From Phycisphaerales bacterium (GTDB lineage: Bacteria; Planctomycetota; Phycisphaerae; Tepidisphaerales; Tepidisphaeraceae), in the NCBI GenBank assembly GCA_028288905.1, contig JAQGHJ010000967.1, forward strand, positions 1 through 5,353: a stretch of DNA of 5,353 nucleotides. The letters are read 5' to 3'. Made by a program: the position numbers and the translations under genes. Each line of letters starts with the position of its first letter. Positions within the stretch are counted from its first letter, which is position 1. This document shows, piece after piece, positions 1-3,774 of the stretch. The notes beneath the pieces are model-generated. The model worked only from the letters and a program-made list of their open reading frames with translations, had not been told where the DNA came from and searched no databases.

Positions 1-49
1 GGCGATCGAGGGGTTCGTGCGGTGGAAGGAGTCGGACGGGGTGCTGTGA
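1..49 (+). CDS. C-terminal end of an upstream gene, product unknown (partial)
   Basis: One frame is open from the left edge to a TGA at 47-49 and reads AIEGFVRWKESDGVL. The mix of hydrophobic and charged residues looks like the amphipathic last helix of a real protein. The stop is followed by a hairpin and 112 bases without a gene, which fits the end of a transcription unit. Fifteen residues are too few to name a family, and no function is claimed. Confidence 0.5.
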   Translation, partial: AIEGFVRWKESDGVL

Positions 50-96
50 CGACCGTCTCCGCTTCCCACAGACAGATCACGAGTCGAATTTCCAAA

Positions 97-119
97 GCCC
101 GGCGGCATGGCCGCCGGGC
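97..119 (+). terminator. Strong GC hairpin after the upstream gene, possible terminator
   Basis: A perfect 10-bp stem (GCCCGGCGGC paired with GCCGCCGGGC) closes a 3-base ATG loop, about 47 bases after the TGA of the upstream gene. It is preceded by AAA, but no T-run follows, so it is not a canonical intrinsic terminator. It may still stop transcription or protect the 3' end of the upstream message. It lies about 43 bases before the next gene, so it could instead sit in that gene's leader. Confidence 0.4.
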
Positions 120-161
120 GTCCGACCCCCATGTAGTCCGGCGGGCGGCACGAGGCAACGC

Positions 162-995
162 ATGCAACTCCACGGTCACACGATCGCCGTCTGCTCCTGG
201 TCCCTCCAGCCCAAGTCGACGGCTGAACTGGTCGCCAAAGTGAAGGAGGTCGGGGTTGCTCACGTGCAGCTGGCTCTGGCCGAGCTGTCGCAGCTCGACC
301 CGGCCAAGCGGCGGGCGGAGCTGGCCGAGCTGACGGCCGGCGGGATCGGGCTCACCGGCGGCATGCTCCACTTCGCCGGCGAGGACTATGCGAGCATCGC
401 CCGGATCAAGGAGACCGGCGGGTTCATCCCCGACGCCGAGTGGCCGACCCGCAAGCAGGTCACGGCCGACGTGGCCAAGTTGGCCGGCGAGCTCAAAACT
501 GGGCACGTGATGGCCCACGTCGGGTTCGTCCCGCCGCACGCCGACGCCGACGGGTACCAGCACGCACTGGGCCGGGTGCGGGAGGTCGCGCGGCTGTTCG
601 CCGCCAGCGGCGTGGCCCTGCACATGGAGACCGGGCAGGAGCCGGCCGACGAACTCCGGACGTTCCTTCAGGACCTGGCCGAGCCGAACGTGTTCATCAA
701 CTTCGACCCGGCCAACCTCATCATGTACGGGGCCGGCGACCCGATCGCAGCCGTCCGGCTGCTCGGCAAGCACATCAAGCACGTCCACGCCAAGGACGCG
801 ACCGCGTCGGCCGAGCCCGGCGTGGAGTGGGGGGCCGAGGTGCCGTTTGGCACGGGGCAGACGAACGTGCCGGCGTTTTTGAGGGTGCTGAAGGAGGTCG
901 GCTACACCGGCCCGCTCGCGATCGAGCGGGAGGCGGGCGAGCAGCGGCTGGCCGACGTCAAGTTGGCCGTCGAGACGTTAAAGAACATCAGGTAG
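162..995 (+). CDS. Sugar phosphate isomerase/epimerase-like TIM barrel protein
   Basis: This 277-residue protein resembles the xylose-isomerase-like TIM barrel superfamily (AP-endonuclease-2 fold), which includes sugar isomerases, epimerases and related metal enzymes. The expected metal ligands can be seen at strand ends: Glu156 in HMETG, Asp182 in NFDPAN, His209 in HVHAKD and Glu255 in AIERE. The order and spacing resemble tagatose/psicose 3-epimerases. PFGTG at 228-232 matches the conserved loop that usually follows the His strand in this group. The length is typical, and no signal peptide is evident despite a short hydrophobic start, so a cytoplasmic enzyme is likely. The ATG start is supported by GAGG at 152-155, six bases upstream. 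The stop is a TAG that also opens a palindromic repeat. The substrate cannot be read from the sequence; inosose or hydroxypyruvate isomerase activity is equally possible. Family confidence is high, exact reaction unknown. Confidence 0.9.
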   Translation: MQLHGHTIAVCSWSLQPKSTAELVAKVKEVGVAHVQLALAELSQLDPAKRRAELAELTAGGIGLTGGMLHFAGEDYASIARIKETGGFIPDAEWPTRKQVTADVAKLAGELKTGHVMAHVGFVPPHADADGYQHALGRVREVARLFAASGVALHMETGQEPADELRTFLQDLAEPNVFINFDPANLIMYGAGDPIAAVRLLGKHIKHVHAKDATASAEPGVEWGAEVPFGTGQTNVPAFLRVLKEVGYTGPLAIEREAGEQRLADVKLAVETLKNIR

Positions 996-1020
996 GGTCC
1001 GCCTTGGCGGACGCGGAACG
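993..1020 (+). repeat. Palindromic intergenic repeat, copy 1 (overlaps the stop codon)
   Basis: TAGGGTCCGCC-TT-GGCGGAC contains perfect 7-bp arms (997-1003 and 1006-1012). The leading TAG is the stop codon of the isomerase-like gene. The flank GACGCGGAACG (1010-1020) recurs exactly at 3640-3650. The 10-mer TAGGGTCCGC is shared with the copies at 1491-1500 (minus strand) and 2548-2557. It may work as a weak terminator or 3' stabiliser, or it may be a dispersed element; no T-run follows. Confidence 0.75.
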
Positions 1021-1037
1021 TTCGCGGATCAACATCG

Positions 1038-1475
1038 ATGGAGGACCCGAAGCCGACGACCCTCCCGTACGCGACGGTCCCGCTCCGCGAACGCGTCGGG
1101 TGGCCGGGACCGATCGACTACGTACTCCAGTCGGCGGCGGTCGCCACCCTCGTCGGCGTCCTCGTCGGTTCCGTCGCCCGGGTCGGCAGCCTCAAGGGGA
1201 TGTACGAAGCCTTCAAGCTCAAGCTGCCGTCGTCCACCGAGTTCCTGCTCGACGTCGATGAGACCTTCGCACGCGTCGGCGGCTACTACTGGGTTTGGGT
1301 GGTCCCGGCGGTCGCGCCGTTGCTGCTGTCCCGGCTCGGCGCGACGGCCCGCAACCGGTTTCTGCTCCTCGCGGTGATCTTCGTGGCGGCGGCATCGGCG
1401 TACTGCTCGTTCGCCGTGTCGGAGCCGATGGTGTCGCTCGTCCAGGGCCTGACGTCGAGTTCCGGCCGGCGGTAG
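1038..1475 (+). CDS. Small hypothetical membrane protein with three predicted helices
   Basis: I do not recognise a family. The 145-residue product has a polar, proline-rich N-terminus (1-27), then three hydrophobic stretches at about 28-49, 82-100 and 107-127. A polar segment at about 50-81 (with SLKGMYEAFKLKLP and DVDETF) lies between helices 1 and 2. A short tail ends in SSSGRR. An odd number of helices puts the two ends on opposite sides of the inner membrane. The 50-81 segment resembles an amphipathic linker. The ATG at 1038 has no convincing Shine-Dalgarno, only a weak CGGA at 1025-1028. The gene follows the isomerase by 42 bases in the same direction, so co-transcription is possible, although a palindromic repeat lies between them. 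It converges on the dehydrogenase-like gene, with 22 bases between the two stop codons. The codon use and the coherent membrane pattern support a real gene. Confidence 0.75.
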   Translation: MEDPKPTTLPYATVPLRERVGWPGPIDYVLQSAAVATLVGVLVGSVARVGSLKGMYEAFKLKLPSSTEFLLDVDETFARVGGYYWVWVVPAVAPLLLSRLGATARNRFLLLAVIFVAAASAYCSFAVSEPMVSLVQGLTSSSGRR

Positions 1476-1478
1476 GCC

Positions 1479-1500
1479 GGGTCCGCCGAGGCGGACCCTA
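1479..1500. repeat. Palindromic repeat, copy 2, between convergent genes; probable bidirectional terminator
   Basis: GGGTCCGCC-GA-GGCGGACCC is a perfect palindrome with 9-bp arms (1479-1487 and 1490-1498), the best formed copy in the window. It fills the gap between two convergent genes: the plus-strand stop ends at 1475 and the minus-strand stop is at 1498-1500. Read on the minus strand it begins TAGGGTCCGCC, and that TAG is the stop codon of the dehydrogenase-like gene. Its place and symmetry suit a terminator working in both directions, but neither side has a T-run. Confidence 0.75.
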
Positions 1501-2430
1501 CAGGTTGCCGGCATAAGTTAGCACCGTCGCCTCGTACGGCCGCGGGGCCCACCCGAGATCCCGCGCCAGTCGCCCCGGGTCGCCGACGTTGTCCTCGGCC
1601 GCCATCTGCACCTGCGCGAGGTTGAACGGCAGCAGCCCGGCCGGCACGACCCGCGTCAGCAGCGTCGCGTACCACCGGGGTATGCCGGCCGTCGCCCGGC
1701 CCTTGCCCGTGAGTGCCCGGGCGAACGTTTTGTGCATCGTCGGCCACCGCATCCGGTCGGGGCCGACCACGGCGTACGTTTGGCCGACCGTCGCCGGCTT
1801 CTCCAGGGCGTCGACGAACGCGCGGGCGACGTCACCGACGTACACGGGCTGCACGTCCTTCCCGCCGGCGAGCCCCAGCAGCCCGCCGGCAAAGTAGGGC
1901 ATAAACAGGAACGGCATCGCCCGCCGCCGCGCCCACGCCGCCTGCATCCGGGTGAAGTCGCCGCGGGGGCCGTGGATCAGGCTCGGGCGGAGGATGGTCC
2001 AGTCGAGGCTGGACGCGCGGACGAGTTCCTCGGCCGCCCACTTGGTGCGGTGGTACGCGCTGACGGCGTTTGGGCGGGTGCCGAGGGCGGACATGTGTAT
2101 GTACCGCTGGACGCCGGCCCGGCTCGCCGCCTCGACCACGGCGCGGGTGCCGTCGACGTGAACCCGCTCGAAGGTCATCCCGGCGGCCGGCCGTTCGGCG
2201 ATGACGCCGACGAGGTGAATCACCGCGTCGCAGCCGGCCAGACCGGCGTCGACGGCGGCGGTGTCGCTCAACTCGCCTGAGACGGCCTGCACGTGCCCGT
2301 CGCGGTCGGGTATCGGCCGGCCCCCGGGCCGGGTCAATGCTTTGGCGGCGTGCCCGCGGGCGACCAATTCGTCGAGCACAGCCGCCCCGACGAACCCGCC
2401 GCCGCCGGTCACGAAAACGGTGTTCGGCAT
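1498..2430 (-). CDS. Atypical short-chain dehydrogenase/epimerase-like NAD(P)-binding protein
   Basis: This 310-residue protein has an N-terminal Rossmann fold with TGGGGFVG at 8-15, the glycine-rich dinucleotide loop of extended and atypical SDRs. HLVG at 72-75 follows strand 4, and Ser114 (HMSALG) with Tyr126 and Lys130 (YHRTK) gives a complete Ser/Tyr/Lys catalytic set. LRPSLIHGP at 147-155 is the usual strand-6 motif. The set suggests the NAD(P)H-binding/NDUFA9-like group, whose members act on sugars, quinone-related or other small molecules or serve as assembly factors. Arg34 after strand 2 (ALTRPG) hints at NADP(H) preference, which is inference. There is no signal peptide. The ATG at 2430-2428 is preceded on its strand by GGGAAGGA about 11 bases away and by GGAAG almost touching the start. 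The gene is divergent from hemC and ends in a TAG within a palindromic repeat. The substrate is unknown. Confidence 0.9.
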   Translation of the reverse strand: MPNTVFVTGGGGFVGAAVLDELVARGHAAKALTRPGGRPIPDRDGHVQAVSGELSDTAAVDAGLAGCDAVIHLVGVIAERPAAGMTFERVHVDGTRAVVEAASRAGVQRYIHMSALGTRPNAVSAYHRTKWAAEELVRASSLDWTILRPSLIHGPRGDFTRMQAAWARRRAMPFLFMPYFAGGLLGLAGGKDVQPVYVGDVARAFVDALEKPATVGQTYAVVGPDRMRWPTMHKTFARALTGKGRATAGIPRWYATLLTRVVPAGLLPFNLAQVQMAAEDNVGDPGRLARDLGWAPRPYEATVLTYAGNL

Positions 2431-2460
2431 GCTTCCGGGCGTCCTTCCCTTCGCGCGGCG

Positions 2461-2489
2461 CGGGCGGCCCGTACACTACGGACCGCCCG
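2461..2489 (-). promoter_or_regulatory. 29-bp dyad in the probable leader or operator of the dehydrogenase-like gene
   Basis: Arms of 13 bp (2461-2473 and 2477-2489) match at 12 positions around a 3-base centre. The one mismatch is a C/A on the plus strand but becomes a U-G wobble in minus-strand RNA, so only the minus-strand transcript folds into a complete 13-bp stem with a GUG loop. It lies 31-59 bases before the dehydrogenase-like ATG and just downstream of a TACAAT box. It could be an operator for a dimeric regulator, a 5' stabilising hairpin or an attenuator. Confidence 0.5.
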
Positions 2490-2502
2490 GCCGGCGCATC
2501 CG

Positions 2503-2508
2503 ATTGTA
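2503..2508 (-). promoter_or_regulatory. Candidate -10 box (TACAAT) for the dehydrogenase-like gene
   Basis: On the minus strand, 2508 to 2503 reads TACAAT, five of six matches to the sigma-70 -10 consensus, in an otherwise GC-rich gap. Transcription would begin near 2496 and give a leader of about 65 bases that contains the 29-bp dyad. No good -35 hexamer is seen at the proper distance (ACCGCC at 17 bases), so the call is tentative. Confidence 0.35.
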
Positions 2509-2547
2509 CGGCACGACCGCAATGGGGCGGTGCCGGCGCCGGTGCCG

Positions 2548-2567
2548 TAGGGTCCGCACCGCGGACC
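2548..2567 (+). repeat. Palindromic intergenic repeat, copy 3
   Basis: TAGGGTCCGC-ACC-GCGGACC has perfect 7-bp arms (2551-2557 and 2561-2567) and the same leading 10-mer as copies 1 and 2. This copy is not at a gene end: it sits between two divergent genes, about 75 bases before hemC. That placement speaks against a role only as a terminator and is compatible with a dispersed element or a protein-binding site. Confidence 0.65.
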
Positions 2568-2589
2568 ATTCGTCGGCCGAACGGATCGC

Positions 2590-2607
2590 GGTGCGCACCT
2601 TAAGGTG
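2590..2607. promoter_or_regulatory. Two overlapping palindromes upstream of hemC
   Basis: GGTGCGCACC (2590-2599) is a perfect 10-bp palindrome and CACCTTAAGGTG (2596-2607) is a perfect 12-bp palindrome. They share the CACC at 2596-2599, so GGTG occurs on either side of one CACC. They lie 36-53 bases before the proposed hemC start and could be an operator or a small alternative-hairpin switch. No clear -35/-10 pair was found for hemC. Confidence 0.3.
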
Positions 2608-2642
2608 AACTGCCCCTCCAAGCCGCAATTGGGCGACGTGCC

Positions 2643-3632
2643 TTGAACCACCCTCCGAAAGTGCCCGGCGTGCCCGACTCCATTTCTCTTCCCGCCCGCA
2701 CCCTCCGCCTCGGCACCCGCGGCTCCCTGCTTGCTCAGGCCCAAAGCGGCTGGGTGGCCCGCGAGGTCGAGGCGAAGAACCCGGGCGTCCGGGTCGAGCT
2801 CGTCGTCATCTCCACCTCCGGCGACCAGATCCAAGATGTGCCGCTGCACGCGTTCGGCGGCAAGGGACTGTTCACGAAGGAGCTGGAATTGGCCCTGCTC
2901 GCCGGGACGGTCGACTTCGCCGTCCACTCGTTCAAAGACGTGCCGGTGACGATGCCGCTGGTCGACGCGTCGGACCTGGTCATCGCCGCCGTCCCGCCGC
3001 GGGAAGACCCGCGGGACGCGTGGGTGACGGCCGACGGCGGCGGGGCGGCGCTGGACGCGCTGCCGGCCGGGGCGCGGGTCGGGACCGGCAGCCTCCGCCG
3101 GCGGAGCCAAATCCTGGCCCGCCGGCCGGACCTTGTCGTCGGGCCGGTCCGCGGGAACATCGACACCCGGCTCCGCAAACTGCGGGACGGGGAGTTCGAC
3201 GCGGTCGTGCTGGCGGCCGCCGGGCTGAAGCGGGCCGGCCTGTTCGACGCCGCCCGGATGGCCCCGATCGACCCCGCCGTCATGCTGCCCGCCCCGGGGC
3301 AGGGGGCGCTGGCGCTGCAGTGCCGCCGCGACGACGCCGGCTGCAGGGCCGCGCTCGCCGCCCTGCACGACCCGGCGACGGCGGCGTGCGTCGAGCTGGA
3401 GCGGGACGTGGTCCGCGGGCTGGACGGGGACTGCCACTCACCGATCGCCGCCTACGCGACCCTAGCGGACGGGCGGGTCGCTTTGCGGGCGGCCGTCGGG
3501 GCTCGGGATGGCGACCCGCCCGTGATTGCCGCCGCCGCCGCCGCGGCAATGAACGAGGCGGGGCGGGCGGTCGTAGAACTCCTAGCGAACCTCGAACGTC
3601 AGGGGGCCCGCGAACTCCTGTCGCCCGCGTAA
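2643..3632 (+). CDS. hemC: Hydroxymethylbilane synthase (porphobilinogen deaminase)
   Basis: The cytoplasmic enzyme joins four porphobilinogen molecules into hydroxymethylbilane, the linear precursor of heme and other tetrapyrroles. Family hallmarks run in order: LRLGTRGS near residues 21-28, GGKGLFTKELE at 72-82, the AVHSFKDVP loop with catalytic Asp99, SLRRRSQ with substrate-binding arginines at 150-156, RGNIDTRL at 170-177, and the dipyrromethane-cofactor cysteine, Cys264, in GDCHSPIAAY. All three domains are present. The 329-residue length is somewhat above the usual 305-315, because about 20 residues precede LRLGTRGS. The frame has a stop at 2601-2603 and no ATG before the core, so the start must be TTG 2643, GTG 2661 or GTG 2670. 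None has a good Shine-Dalgarno, so the exact start is uncertain. The alanine run IAAAAAAAAM near 295-303 lies in the C-terminal domain. The gene appears to stand alone, with no other heme gene in view. Confidence 0.96.
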   Translation: MNHPPKVPGVPDSISLPARTLRLGTRGSLLAQAQSGWVAREVEAKNPGVRVELVVISTSGDQIQDVPLHAFGGKGLFTKELELALLAGTVDFAVHSFKDVPVTMPLVDASDLVIAAVPPREDPRDAWVTADGGGAALDALPAGARVGTGSLRRRSQILARRPDLVVGPVRGNIDTRLRKLRDGEFDAVVLAAAGLKRAGLFDAARMAPIDPAVMLPAPGQGALALQCRRDDAGCRAALAALHDPATAACVELERDVVRGLDGDCHSPIAAYATLADGRVALRAAVGARDGDPPVIAAAAAAAMNEAGRAVVELLANLERQGARELLSPA

Positions 3633-3650
3633 GCTCCGCGACGCGGAACG
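3630..3650 (+). repeat. Degenerate relative of the palindromic repeat at the hemC stop
   Basis: TAAGCTCCGC-GAC-GCGGAACG follows the pattern of the other copies but with only 5-bp arms (3635-3639 and 3643-3647). The leading TAA is the hemC stop codon. GACGCGGAACG at 3640-3650 is identical to 1010-1020 beside copy 1, which supports a common origin. It is the weakest member and could be partly chance. Confidence 0.4.
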
Positions 3651-3696
3651 CGTGCGGGCGAGACGCCCCGGGGGCTGAGGCGGGGGGCGGATTAGG

Positions 3697-3726
3697 TTGA
3701 CCCCGCTTGTGTCGGGTCCGTAGGAT
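3697..3726 (+). promoter_or_regulatory. Sigma-70-type promoter for the signalling gene
   Basis: TTGACC (3697-3702, five of six to TTGACA) is followed after 18 bases by TAGGAT (3721-3726, four of six to TATAAT). Transcription would start near 3733, giving a leader of about 40 bases before the proposed start. It lies after the hemC stop and its repeat, so the signalling gene is probably transcribed on its own. This is the best promoter match in the window. Confidence 0.5.
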
Positions 3727-3763
3727 GACCGACAAGCCCGCGGGGGAAAATAGGAAGCGCCCC

Positions 3764-3769
3764 AGGTGG
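3764..3769 (+). promoter_or_regulatory. Ribosome binding site favouring a TTG start at 3775
   Basis: AGGTGG, one mismatch from AGGAGG, stands five bases before TTG 3775. A competing AGGAAG (3752-3757) stands eight bases before an in-frame GTG at 3766. An in-frame TAG at 3751-3753 rules out anything further upstream. The two choices differ by only three residues. Confidence 0.5.
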
Positions 3770-3774
3770 TTCCG

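Noticed and set aside
440..1261. 273-codon plus-strand frame
   Set aside because: It overlaps the isomerase-like gene in another frame, and its product is an Arg/Gly/Ala-rich low-complexity string typical of GC-rich off-frame reading.
1732..2280. 182-codon plus-strand frame
   Set aside because: It is antisense to the dehydrogenase-like gene, which carries a full Rossmann and Tyr/Lys motif set; no recognisable motif in the shadow.
2529..2546. GGTGCC-GGCGCC-GGTGCC tandem and near-palindrome
   Set aside because: Short GC-only pattern that is common by chance in DNA of this composition; the arms pair only through G-T wobbles.
2409..3437. 342-codon minus-strand frame across hemC
   Set aside because: It is antisense to hemC, whose motifs are unmistakable; the product has Arg/Gly/Pro-rich shadow composition and would also overlap the start of the dehydrogenase-like gene.
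3530..3546. Run of GCC codons (poly-alanine) in hemC
   Set aside because: A low-complexity loop in the variable C-terminal domain; too short and too typical of GC-rich genes to call a repeat or slippage site.
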